33,984 nt of DNA from an uncultured Clostridia bacterium (GTDB lineage Bacteria > Bacillota > Clostridia > Christensenellales > Borkfalkiaceae), in assembly GCA_944367955.1 (NCBI GenBank), contig CALVWU010000011.1:1-33984 (forward strand), in the 5' to 3' direction. A program made the translations under genes and the position numbers. The notes below the pieces were generated by a model. That model had not been told where the DNA came from. It ran no database searches and saw only the letters and a list, made by a program, of their open reading frames with translations. Shown here piece by piece: positions 1-7,282 of the stretch. Within the stretch, counting starts at the first letter, position 1. Each line of letters begins with the position of its first letter.

Positions 1-1
1 C

Positions 2-94
2 GGCCGCGTTATCAAAGGCAAATATTACAACCGCCCCTGGGAAGTGAACGAGCGGTTGAAGCAAATTTATAAGGAATACAACGAAAAAAATTGA
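2..94 (+). CDS. 3' end of an unidentified gene upstream of pyrD
   Basis: An open frame enters from the left edge and ends at a TGA at 92-94, giving about 30 C-terminal residues (GRVIKGKYYNRPWEV and onward, rich in Lys, Tyr and Asn). The stop lies only 3 nt before the pyrD ATG, so the two genes are probably co-transcribed and translationally coupled. In Firmicutes pyr operons this position is often pyrK or pyrF, but the tail does not resemble the C-termini of those proteins as I remember them, so I do not name it. Confidence 0.6.
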   Translation, partial: GRVIKGKYYNRPWEVNERLKQIYKEYNEKN

Positions 95-97
95 GCT

Positions 98-1012
98 ATG
101 GCAAATTTAAACGTAAACATCTGCGGCGTAAAATTCAAAAACCCCGTCATCGCCGCAAGCGGAACTTACGGTTTCGGCAAGGAATTTGATGAATTGTACG
201 ATATTTCGGCAATAGGCGGCGTTTCCACCAAGGGCACCACTCTCGAACCCCGCCTCGGCAACCCCGTGCCCAGAATTGCCGAAGGCTCTTCGGTAATTTT
301 AAACGCCGTGGGATTGCAAAATCCGGGCGTGGAGCATTTCATAAGCGAAGATCTGCCCTTTTTAAGGGAAAAGGGCGTTGTGGTCATCGCCAACGTTGCC
401 GGCAGCACGCTCGAAGATTACAAGCTCATCTGCCGCAGGCTCAACGGGCTTGTCGACATGGTAGAGTTGAACATATCCTGTCCCAACGTACATGCGGGCG
501 GCATGGCCCTCGGCATAAAGCCGCAAAATATCAGGGAAGTCACCCAAATAACCAAGGCCGAACTTACAAAAACGCCCCTTATCGTAAAACTTTCGCCCAA
601 CGTCGAATCCATTCCCGTCAACGCCGCGGCCGCGGAAGAGGGCGGGGCGGACTGCATCTCGCTTGTAAATACGTTCACGGGCATGGCGATCGACCTCGAA
701 AGGCGCAAACCCGTCATCGCCAACAACACCGGCGGCGTTTCGGGCGCGGGAATCAAACCCATAGCTCTCCGCATGGTATACGAGGCTGCGCATGCCGTTT
801 CGATACCGGTCATAGGCATGGGCGGAATCGCAACGGGCGTCGACGCCCTCGAATTCATGTGCGCAGGTGCAAAAGCCGTGCAGGTTGGCACGGCAAACTT
901 CACGCGCGCGGACGCGATGCCTGAAATAATACGCGAAATGAACGACTGGCTCGATGCGCACGGCATTGCCGACGTGAACGAAATAGTCGATACTTTAAAA
1001 TTAAACGGATAA
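98..1012 (+). CDS. pyrD: dihydroorotate dehydrogenase, class 1B catalytic subunit
   Basis: PyrD oxidises dihydroorotate to orotate in cytosolic de novo pyrimidine synthesis. The 304-residue length and FMN TIM barrel are typical. Visible motifs are the N-terminal NPVIAASGTYGFG segment, STKGTT (Lys45, FMN/substrate region), ELNISCPN with the class 1 catalytic Cys128, the NTFTGMAID segment, and the C-terminal GMGGIATGVDALEFMCAGA phosphate-binding region. Cysteine as the catalytic base marks class 1; the sequence type fits 1B, which works with the PyrK electron-transfer subunit and NAD. PyrK is not in the window. No strong Shine-Dalgarno lies directly before the ATG, and the upstream stop is 3 nt away, suggesting coupling. 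pyrE follows after 69 nt. Confidence 0.96.
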   Translation: MANLNVNICGVKFKNPVIAASGTYGFGKEFDELYDISAIGGVSTKGTTLEPRLGNPVPRIAEGSSVILNAVGLQNPGVEHFISEDLPFLREKGVVVIANVAGSTLEDYKLICRRLNGLVDMVELNISCPNVHAGGMALGIKPQNIREVTQITKAELTKTPLIVKLSPNVESIPVNAAAAEEGGADCISLVNTFTGMAIDLERRKPVIANNTGGVSGAGIKPIALRMVYEAAHAVSIPVIGMGGIATGVDALEFMCAGAKAVQVGTANFTRADAMPEIIREMNDWLDAHGIADVNEIVDTLKLNG

Positions 1013-1081
1013 ACAGCGCGCCGGCGGCCTGGGTGGTTTAAGCGTAGCTTTCTTTAAAACATTCAAAGGAGAAAATTAAAA

Positions 1082-1744
1082 ATGGCTCTCACATACAAAC
1101 AGCAGTTTATAAAATTTATGGTGGAAAGCGGGGTGTTAAAGTTCGGCACGTTTACGCTTAAAAGCGGCAGAATAGCACCCTATTTCATCAATACCGGCAA
1201 CTATAAAACGGGCGAACAGCTTGCAAAGCTGGGCGAATATTACGCGGCATGCATCGCCGAACACAAGGTGGAAGTCGATTGCCTTGTGGGGCCGGCATAC
1301 AAGGGCATTCCCCTTGCGGTCACGGCCGCTGTGTCCCTTTGGAACAACCACGGCATAAACGTAAATTACTGCTTCGACCGCAAGGAGGTAAAGGACCACG
1401 GCGAAGGAGGGCTCTTTGTGGGCAAACAGCTTGCCGACGGCGAAAAGGTGCTCATCATCGAAGACGTCATGACGTCTGGCAAGGCCCTGCGCGAGATCTT
1501 GCCCAAGCTCGAACAGACGGCAAACGTAAAGGTTGCCGGCATGGTAATATCCGTTGACCGTATGGAAAAGGGTCTCAATTCCGATCTTTCGGCCGTGCAG
1601 GAAGTTTTGCGCGACTTCGGCATAAAAGTGTATTCGATAGTCACCATGGCCGATATAATCGACTGCATCGAACAGGGCATAATCGAAGGTAAGGAGTACC
1701 TTACCGCAATGAAGGCGTATCGCGCGCAATACGGCGTAAACTGA
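1082..1744 (+). CDS. pyrE: orotate phosphoribosyltransferase
   Basis: This enzyme transfers phosphoribosyl from PRPP to orotate, giving OMP, the step after PyrD. It is 220 residues, the usual size. The type I PRTase fold is recognisable from FGTFTLKSGRIAPYFINTG at the N-terminus (orotate hood), the VGPAYKGIPLAV loop, and the PRPP signature VLIIEDVMTSGKALRE around residues 124-139. A good ribosome binding site (AAAGGAG, 9 nt before the ATG) fixes the start. It is the last gene of the pyr operon, since a strong terminator hairpin follows at 1785-1820. The 69-nt gap after pyrD holds no obvious structure. Confidence 0.96.
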   Translation: MALTYKQQFIKFMVESGVLKFGTFTLKSGRIAPYFINTGNYKTGEQLAKLGEYYAACIAEHKVEVDCLVGPAYKGIPLAVTAAVSLWNNHGINVNYCFDRKEVKDHGEGGLFVGKQLADGEKVLIIEDVMTSGKALREILPKLEQTANVKVAGMVISVDRMEKGLNSDLSAVQEVLRDFGIKVYSIVTMADIIDCIEQGIIEGKEYLTAMKAYRAQYGVN

Positions 1745-1784
1745 AATCATCATTTGCCGTATAAATTATTTTATCGACGATTTT

Positions 1785-1820
1785 AAAAGGCCGCGGGCAA
1801 AATTTTTGCCCGCGGCCTTT
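1785..1820. terminator. intrinsic terminator between pyrE and the XRE regulator gene
   Basis: Arms 1786-1802 and 1803-1820 (AAAGGCCGCGGGCAAAA and its complement) form a near-perfect hairpin. The arms end in A and T tracts, so it can work in both directions: for pyrE on + and for the convergent regulator gene, which ends 15 nt further on, on -. Confidence 0.85.
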
Positions 1821-1834
1821 GCGTATATAATAAA

Positions 1835-2041
1835 TCAAAATTCTCTTCTTCCCGTCAAAATGTCCAAATCCACGCCGAAGTAGTCGGCTATAAGGCACAA
1901 GTTTTCAAGCTTTATTTCCCGCTGGCAGTGCAAATACCTCGTAAGCGTCTGCTGCGGTATTCCGATCTCCTTGGCCACCGAACTCACGCTTCTCGCGCCT
2001 ATCAGCTCTCTTAAATTTTCGGCAAATTTCTCTGTATACAT
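1835..2041 (-). CDS. small XRE-family helix-turn-helix regulator
   Basis: The 68-residue protein is essentially one HTH_3/XRE DNA-binding domain. FAENLREL is helix 1, VSSVAKEIGIPQQTLTRYLHCQREIKLENLCLIADYFGVDLDILTG covers the HTH and the following helices, and the FGVDLDxLxG ending is characteristic. No ligand or dimerisation domain remains, so it resembles small plasmid- or toxin-antitoxin-type repressors. There is no Shine-Dalgarno before the ATG; a possible -10 (TAAAAT on -, 2049-2054) lies 7 nt upstream, so the mRNA may be leaderless. Two dyads at 2051-2070 and 2081-2098 separate it from the divergent micropeptide gene and are its likely operators (inference). Confidence 0.88.
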   Translation of the reverse strand: MYTEKFAENLRELIGARSVSSVAKEIGIPQQTLTRYLHCQREIKLENLCLIADYFGVDLDILTGRREF

Positions 2042-2050
2042 ATAATATAT

Positions 2051-2070
2051 TTTACACCGTTCGGAGTAAA
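2051..2070. promoter_or_regulatory. operator-like dyad 1 upstream of the XRE gene
   Basis: TTTACACCGTTCGGAGTAAA is an inverted repeat with 8-bp arms, one mismatch and a 4-bp centre. It overlaps the presumed -10 region of the regulator gene on the - strand. It shares the pattern ACACC-N4-GGWGT with dyad 2, whose centre is 29 bp away. Confidence 0.6.
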
Positions 2071-2074
2071 TTTA

Positions 2075-2104
2075 TTGACATAACACCAATCGGTGTAATA
2101 TTAT
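2075..2104 (+). promoter_or_regulatory. sigma-A promoter of the micropeptide gene with operator in the spacer
   Basis: TTGACA at 2075-2080 and TATTAT at 2099-2104 are separated by 18 bp. The second dyad, TAACACCAATCGGTGTAA (2081-2098), fills exactly this spacer, which is a classic repression position. Transcription would start near 2111 and read into the micropeptide gene at 2145. Confidence 0.7.
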
Positions 2105-2144
2105 TATAGCGTATGCATGGTCAAAATAGTAAAGGAGGGGCGGA

Positions 2145-2213
2145 ATGAAAGCTTTAATAATTTTGCTTATAATATTGTTTATTGCGGCACTTTTAATGCC
2201 TGCGGCGCGTTAA
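2145..2213 (+). CDS. 22-residue hydrophobic micropeptide
   Basis: A very short gene begins at an ATG placed 6 nt after an excellent ribosome binding site (AAGGAGG at 2132-2138) and ends at TAA 2211-2213. The product starts MKALIILLIILF and continues with small hydrophobic residues to a C-terminal Pro-Ala-Ala-Arg. It would form one membrane helix with Lys2 and Arg22 at the two ends. A strong promoter with an operator in its spacer and a divergent XRE regulator argue that it is real. In size and composition it resembles type I toxin peptides of the Ibs/Fst kind, and also short hydrophobic pheromone peptides. The small regulator lacks the peptide-binding domain of Rgg proteins, so the pheromone reading is weaker. 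The function is not known. Confidence 0.6.
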   Translation: MKALIILLIILFIAALLMPAAR

Positions 2214-2650
2214 AATTTCACTATATAAGGAATTCCTTAAAAATAAGGGTGGGATATCTTCGTATTTTTAATGCCTACACGTGTGGTCGTATTGCAATAT
2301 TTTGTCGTAATGATTGTTTTTTGAGTACATTGCGGAAGGTATGCGTTTTTGCAATATTTTGTTTGCCGTATCCGTATGGCGATTCGGCCGCAATTGCTTA
2401 ATACATATAATAATGTAAGCGTTCGGGTGTTCGGCGGCTGAAATTTCGCAATTTTTAGGTTGCAAAAATATCGTCGGTTTTATAATGGTAACATATATTA
2501 AAAATATTGCAATTCTTCCACCGATATTGTATGTTTTTATTGGCCAACAATGCCTCCGTCGACGCGTAAATATGTTAAATTATACTTTTAAATTGTCTCA
2601 AATCGCTATACAAAGAGCAATTTATGCTTTAAAATGAACGTTTTATGTAA
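2214..2650. other. AT-rich intergenic region with short repeats, no gene seen
   Basis: Between the micropeptide stop and the GH3 promoter there is no frame with a convincing ribosome binding site. The region holds a perfect 14-bp palindrome, TAAGGAATTCCTTA (2226-2239), which may end or stabilise the micropeptide transcript. The word TTGCAATATTTTGT occurs as a direct repeat at 2292-2305 and 2349-2362, and its 12-bp core recurs inverted at 2501-2512. No terminator U-tract, tRNA or recognised riboswitch was seen. Confidence 0.6.
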
Positions 2651-2656
2651 AAGTAC

Positions 2657-2685
2657 TGTGCAAACATTTTATTTTGTGTTAATAT
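2657..2685 (+). promoter_or_regulatory. possible extended -10 promoter for the GH3/GPH operon
   Basis: TG-T-TAATAT at 2677-2685 is an extended -10 element about 30 nt before the GH3 start. The -35 position (TGTGCA, 2657-2662) is poor, which would suit an activator-dependent sugar operon. No cre or other known operator was recognised. Confidence 0.4.
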
Positions 2686-2716
2686 ATTACAGGATTTAAT
2701 AAGAGAGGAGAATGCT

Positions 2717-5104
2717 GTGAAATACTCTGATTTAATTGCAAAACTTAACCACCGCCAAAAGGCAGACCTTCTCACGGGTAAAGATTTCTGGACGACTCTC
2801 GCCATTCCCGAAATCGGCCTGCCTGCGGCATCTCTTTCCGACGGACCCAGCGGCGTCAGAAAACAGGCCGCCGCCAGCGACCACCTCGGCCTCAATCCCA
2901 GTTTAAACGCAACCTGTCTGCCCTCCGCGGCAACCGTTGCCAACAGCTGGAATCCCGAAGTCGCCGAACGCGCCGGCACGCTTTTGGGTAAAGAAGCGGT
3001 GTCGCAGGGCGTAAATATGTTGCTCGGCCCCGGCACCAACATGAAGCGCAATCCGCTGTGCGGGCGCAACTTCGAATACTATGCCGAAGATCCCTACCTC
3101 GCAGGCAAAATGGCTGCGGGCTGCATCCGCGGCATACAAAAGAGCGGTATCTACGCCTGCGTAAAGCACTTCGCCGCCAACAACCAGGAAGTCCGCCGCA
3201 TGGTCAGCGACAGCATAATAGACGAACGCGCCCTGCGCGAAATTTATTTAACTGCCTTCGAAATCGCCATCAAGGAGGGCGGCTCCAAGGCGATAATGTC
3301 CTCCTATAACAAGCTCAACGGCACATACACCAACGAAAACCATCATCTGCTCAAAGAGATCCTGCGCGATGAATGGGGTTTCGACGGCGTTGTGGTAACC
3401 GACTGGGCCGGCTGCAACGACAGAGTAGAGGGCGTTAAGTGCGGCAACGAGCTCGAAATGCCTGCCTGCCGCTACGGTGCCGACGACGTCTACAAGGCTC
3501 TCGAAGACGGTTCGCTCGAAGAGAGCGTCGTCGACGAATGCCTCGACAGGCTCATCGATTTCGCCATAACCACAAACGAGGCCGTCGTAAAGGCCGCAAA
3601 GACCTTCGATGCCAAGGCGCATCACGAAATTGCCTGCCGCTGCGCCGAGGAATGTATAGTTCTGTTAAAGAACGACGGTACCCTGCCTTTAAAGGACGGC
3701 AAGGTATGCTTCGTGGGCGACTTTGCCGATAAGCCCCGCTATCAGGGCGCAGGCTCTTCGGTCGTAAATCCCACCATAACCGAAAGTTTCTTAACTTCCG
3801 TAAAACAGTATGATATAGATTACATCGGCTACGAACCCGGCTTCAAGCGTTTCGGTCAAAAGAGCGATTCTCTCGCGCAAAAGGCCGTCGAACTCGCAAA
3901 AAAGGCCGATACGGTCGTATTCTTTGCCGGCCTCGATGAAGTAAGGGAGGCAGAGGGCCTCGACAGACAGAATATGAAGCTGCCCGAAAATCAGCTCGCG
4001 CTGTTAAAGCAGCTGTATAAGCTGGGCAAAAAGGTCGTCGTCGTTCTCTTCTGCGGCAGTGCCGTCGAACTCGACGTCGTAAACGACGCCAACGCCCTCG
4101 TCCATGCCTACCTCGGCGGACAGGCGGGCGTTCCCGCTCTTCTCAACGTGCTCACCGGCAAAGTGAATCCTTCGGGTAAACTTGCCGAAAGCTATCCCGT
4201 AAGATACGAAGACTGCTCCTCCGCCAGCCGTTTCCCCGGCCTCGGCCGCACGGTTGAATACCGCGAAAGCATCTACATCGGCTACCGCTACTATCTCACG
4301 GCGGGCGTAAAGGTAAATTATCCCTTCGGCTACGGTCTTTCGTATACAAAGTTCGACTATTCCGATCTCACATTAACCGAAAGCGGCGCAACCTTCACCA
4401 TAACCAACTCCGGCGACGTCGACGGCGCCGAAGCCGCCCAGCTCTACATATCCAAACCCGACAGCGCAATCTATCGCCCGCTCAGAGAGCTTAAAGGCTT
4501 TAAAAAGGTGTTCTTAAAGGCCGGCGAAAGCGCGACCGTCGAAATCCCCTTCGATTCCTACACGTTCCGTTCGTTCAATCCCAAGGCGGGCGAATGGCAG
4601 ATCGAAGGCGGCACTTACGAGATCCACATCGGCGCGTCGTCCGAAGACATCCGTTTGAAGGACAGCATAGAGATCGAAGGCAACGCCACCGATTTCGGCT
4701 ATGACAAGCTGGCCATACCCAGCTACTATTCGGGCAAAGTCGCCAATGTCGGCGACGCCGAATTCAAAGCCGTGCTCGGCAGGGAGATACCTCCTTCGAA
4801 GTACGAATTCTACAAAAAGAACCGCATGGTCATTGACGAAAACTGCACCGTTGCAGACCTTCGTTACTCCCGCCGCTGGGTGGGCAGGCTGTTCGGCCAT
4901 GCAATAATATTCGCCCGCGACTTTATGTGGGCGATAGGCCAAAAAACGATGGCCAATACCCTCACGATGGGTATGGTGCATCAGCCCGTGCGCGGACTTG
5001 CCAAGTTCGGCGGTATGTCCCGCCGTCAGATGGAAGCGTTGCTCATGATGTTCAACGGCCACCTGTTCAAGGGAATAGGAATGTTCTTTTCAAAGGAAAA
5101 GTAA
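2717..5104 (+). CDS. glycoside hydrolase family 3 enzyme (beta-glucosidase type)
   Basis: GH3 exo-enzymes remove terminal beta-linked glucose, xylose or related sugars with retention. At 795 residues it has an N-terminal barrel (about 1-290) with KHFAANN (Lys150-His151) and VVVTDW carrying the nucleophile Asp229, then an alpha/beta sandwich (about 310-540) with REAEGLDRQ (Glu413 is the likely acid/base), and a fibronectin III-like domain (about 550-655). About 130 further residues form a basic C-terminal extension (YEFYKKNRMVIDE and onward) of unknown role. There is no signal peptide, so it acts in the cytoplasm on sugars imported by the adjacent symporter. The start is GTG, supported by GAGAGGAG 6 nt upstream; the ATG at 2712 meets a stop at its third codon. 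The exact substrate cannot be read from the sequence. Confidence 0.93.
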   Translation: MKYSDLIAKLNHRQKADLLTGKDFWTTLAIPEIGLPAASLSDGPSGVRKQAAASDHLGLNPSLNATCLPSAATVANSWNPEVAERAGTLLGKEAVSQGVNMLLGPGTNMKRNPLCGRNFEYYAEDPYLAGKMAAGCIRGIQKSGIYACVKHFAANNQEVRRMVSDSIIDERALREIYLTAFEIAIKEGGSKAIMSSYNKLNGTYTNENHHLLKEILRDEWGFDGVVVTDWAGCNDRVEGVKCGNELEMPACRYGADDVYKALEDGSLEESVVDECLDRLIDFAITTNEAVVKAAKTFDAKAHHEIACRCAEECIVLLKNDGTLPLKDGKVCFVGDFADKPRYQGAGSSVVNPTITESFLTSVKQYDIDYIGYEPGFKRFGQKSDSLAQKAVELAKKADTVVFFAGLDEVREAEGLDRQNMKLPENQLALLKQLYKLGKKVVVVLFCGSAVELDVVNDANALVHAYLGGQAGVPALLNVLTGKVNPSGKLAESYPVRYEDCSSASRFPGLGRTVEYRESIYIGYRYYLTAGVKVNYPFGYGLSYTKFDYSDLTLTESGATFTITNSGDVDGAEAAQLYISKPDSAIYRPLRELKGFKKVFLKAGESATVEIPFDSYTFRSFNPKAGEWQIEGGTYEIHIGASSEDIRLKDSIEIEGNATDFGYDKLAIPSYYSGKVANVGDAEFKAVLGREIPPSKYEFYKKNRMVIDENCTVADLRYSRRWVGRLFGHAIIFARDFMWAIGQKTMANTLTMGMVHQPVRGLAKFGGMSRRQMEALLMMFNGHLFKGIGMFFSKEK

Positions 5105-5125
5105 TAGGGGGTCGAAATAAATATT

Positions 5126-6859
5126 ATGGCAAGCGCAGGCAAAAGAAGCGTGTTCGATAACCCGTTTCTCTCCACAAAAATCAAGTCTGCCAACGTAAAG
5201 CCCGTCGAGTCGCTCATCGGCTATCTCGTCGGCCCGTTCTGCGGACTTTTGGCAAACAACTTGTTCGGCAGTTATCTCGTTTCGTATTTCGAAAGCGTGT
5301 TGTTCGCGTCCGAACTGGCAGGCCCCGACGCCGCAGGCGTCCGCGCGTTCATAACCATCTTCCCCATGATCTCGGCAATACTCATCGTTGCCGGCAACCT
5401 GCTTGCGGGGCAGGTGATAGAGCGCACAAAAACAAGGGCGGGCAAGGCAAGGCCGTGGATACTCTTCTCGGCAGTCATCCTCGCCGTTGCAAGCATACTT
5501 ATGTTCATTCAGCCGTTGCCGGAAAACACCGTTTTCAAAATGGTGTGGCTGGTAATAGCTTACAACCTGTTCTATGCAGTGGCGTTCCCTCTGTATAACA
5601 CCGCAAACAGCGCGCTCGTGCCCGTATCCACCCGAAACGGCAAACAGCGCGGCCTGCTTGCCTCCTTCGTAAACATGGCCGTCCTCGGCGGCGCGGGCGC
5701 GGGTTCCATCGTGTTCCCCATCGTGTTCGGCATGCTTTCGGGCCCCTTCCCCAGCGGGGTAAAGGATACTCCCGATTCCAACGGCTATCTCATCGTGTTC
5801 GTCGCTGTCGGCGTGCTCACATTCATCGGCTGTCTGCTTCAATACTATTTCACCCGTGAAAGAGTTACCGAAGAAACCATGATCCACAACCTCACCTCCG
5901 ACGAGGAAAAGGTTGAACAGCTCGACGAATTGCAGGCAAAGGAACAAAAGGGCCCCTCCATGGCAAAACAGGGCAAGGCTCTGTTCACCGATAAGTTCTT
6001 CATGGTAACAATAATATTCTACTTGCTCTATCAGGTAGCCGGCGCAATCAAAAACGCCTCCATGAAGTCATATACCGTAATGACTGCTTTCGTCGGCTTC
6101 GAAATCGACCCCGCCGCCGCAATGAGCGTGCTGGGTATAGTCGGTGCCGTTCCCATGGCCGTGGCAATCGTGTTCGTCGCGCCTCTTTGCAACAAATTCG
6201 GCAAGCGCATCGTCGTAAGCATAGGCATGGCCGTCGGCTGTGTCGGCGGCATACTTGCTGGCATATTCTACGATAACTTCATCGTGGCAGCCATCGGCAT
6301 AGCGTTAAAGTGCCTCGGTTCCGCTCCCGCGGGCTACATGATCCTTGCAATGATAGCCGACTGTCTCGACCATATGGAAGCCAAAAACGGTTTCCGCTGC
6401 GACGGCTTCGGCATGTCGATATACAGTGCAATCCTCATTGCCTCCGTTCCCATTGCAACGGGCGTCGTGGCAGGTATAAACAGCATCGGCGCGTACGGTT
6501 CGGTGGTTTCCTACATCTGGATAGAATCGATCGCATATGGCCTTGCCGCAATCGTCGTTCTGTTCTTCGGCGTCGAAAAATATCTTCCCGAAGACAGACA
6601 GATAATCCTCGAACGCCAGAAGGCCGAAGCCGAGGCCGCCGGGCTTGAATGGATACCTCCCGAAGAGCGTCTGCGCTTGGAGGAAGAGGAGAGCGACCGC
6701 ATGGCCGAAGAGGCCCGCAAGGAAGAACTTAAAGCCATGTGCGAAAAGAAGGGGCTCGATTATGAAGAGGAAGAGGCCAAATATCAGGCCGCCCTCGCAG
6801 AAAAGGCCCGCATAAAGGCCGAAAAAGAGGCCGCAAAACAGGCTAAAAAGAAAAAGTGA
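5126..6859 (+). CDS. GPH-family sugar:cation symporter (MelB-like)
   Basis: This 577-residue membrane protein belongs to the glycoside-pentoside-hexuronide:cation symporter branch of the MFS. About twelve hydrophobic segments lie between residues 30 and 480. The loop with ERTKTRAGKARPWILFSA (about 95-115) matches the GPH signature RTxxxxGKxRPW, and KNGFRCDGFGMSIYSA near residue 420 fits the C-terminal half. It should import a glycoside for the GH3 enzyme encoded 21 nt upstream. Its last 90 or so residues are a hydrophilic Glu/Lys/Ala-rich helix ending AKQAKKKK, predicted to be cytoplasmic coiled coil. This is much longer than in MelB and has no known function. A GGGG motif lies about 13 nt before the ATG. 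Confidence 0.92.
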   Translation: MASAGKRSVFDNPFLSTKIKSANVKPVESLIGYLVGPFCGLLANNLFGSYLVSYFESVLFASELAGPDAAGVRAFITIFPMISAILIVAGNLLAGQVIERTKTRAGKARPWILFSAVILAVASILMFIQPLPENTVFKMVWLVIAYNLFYAVAFPLYNTANSALVPVSTRNGKQRGLLASFVNMAVLGGAGAGSIVFPIVFGMLSGPFPSGVKDTPDSNGYLIVFVAVGVLTFIGCLLQYYFTRERVTEETMIHNLTSDEEKVEQLDELQAKEQKGPSMAKQGKALFTDKFFMVTIIFYLLYQVAGAIKNASMKSYTVMTAFVGFEIDPAAAMSVLGIVGAVPMAVAIVFVAPLCNKFGKRIVVSIGMAVGCVGGILAGIFYDNFIVAAIGIALKCLGSAPAGYMILAMIADCLDHMEAKNGFRCDGFGMSIYSAILIASVPIATGVVAGINSIGAYGSVVSYIWIESIAYGLAAIVVLFFGVEKYLPEDRQIILERQKAEAEAAGLEWIPPEERLRLEEEESDRMAEEARKEELKAMCEKKGLDYEEEEAKYQAALAEKARIKAEKEAAKQAKKKK

Positions 6860-6942
6860 TCCTTAAATAAATAAGTTTTTTTCATTAACCTCCAACATGT
6901 TTTCGGCGCGGCATTTTCCCCTCCAATCTCATGCCGTGCCAA

Positions 6943-6996
6943 ACCTCCCCAAGCCGCCCCGAAAGGGGCGGCCCCCGAAAGGGGATCGACGGAGGT
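6943..6996. repeat. branched GAAA-tetraloop hairpin element
   Basis: GCCGCCCC-GAAA-GGGGCGGC (6953-6972) is a perfect hairpin with a GNRA tetraloop, followed without a gap by CCCC-GAAA-GGGG (6973-6984). ACCTCC (6943-6948) can pair with GGAGGT (6991-6996), enclosing both in a three-way junction. It lies between the symporter gene and its likely terminator. It may be a REP-like intergenic repeat or a 3' UTR stabiliser; I do not recognise the family. Confidence 0.55.
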
Positions 6997-7056
6997 ATAA
7001 AGATAGCTTACACACCATACGTTTCTCATTATAAATTCATTTTTTTCTCCTTAATC

Positions 7057-7101
7057 GGATTGCCGTTAAACGCCTTTGCGCTTAACGGCAATCCTCTTTT
7101 T
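7057..7101 (+). terminator. intrinsic terminator of the GH3/GPH operon
   Basis: GGATTGCCGTTAA (7057-7069) pairs perfectly with TTAACGGCAATCC (7082-7094) and is followed by TCTTTTTG. Confidence 0.85.
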
Positions 7102-7183
7102 GTTAAATATTATAATTTATTGCAAAAAATTAAATATCCGCCCGTTTTTTTGCATAAAAACGCTATGATTAAAGCGCGAAGGG

Positions 7184-7192
7184 TGGTATAAT
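7184..7192 (+). promoter_or_regulatory. extended -10 promoter of the glycosyltransferase gene
   Basis: TG-G-TATAAT gives a consensus extended -10 about 90 nt before the start codon. No good -35 box lies at the usual distance. The leader 7200-7270 is GC-rich (GCGCG-type words) but no known riboswitch was recognised. Confidence 0.6.
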
Positions 7193-7282
7193 TTATATAG
7201 GATAAGCGCGCAAAAATTTTCCGGCGCGGCTGTCAATTTTTCAACGGCGCGTCTTCGCACCGTTTTTACAGGGAGAAAGAAC

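Noticed and set aside
362..966. Antisense frames of 182 and 199 codons opposite pyrD
   Set aside because: They mirror the codon bias of pyrD, have no ribosome binding site and no recognisable domain.
2271..2324. 17-codon hydrophobic frame MPTRVVVLQYFVVMIVF
   Set aside because: It looks like a second micropeptide, but no ribosome binding site lies before the ATG and it contains one copy of the TTGCAATATTTTGT repeat, so it is probably chance.
2117..2401. 94-codon frame overlapping the micropeptide
   Set aside because: It has no ribosome binding site, unusual composition (many Cys, Tyr and Asn), and runs in another frame through the micropeptide gene and its AAGGAGG site.
5090..5947. 285-codon frame opposite the symporter gene
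   Set aside because: Composition is His/Glu/Arg/Cys-rich, the typical shadow of a membrane-protein gene, with no motif.
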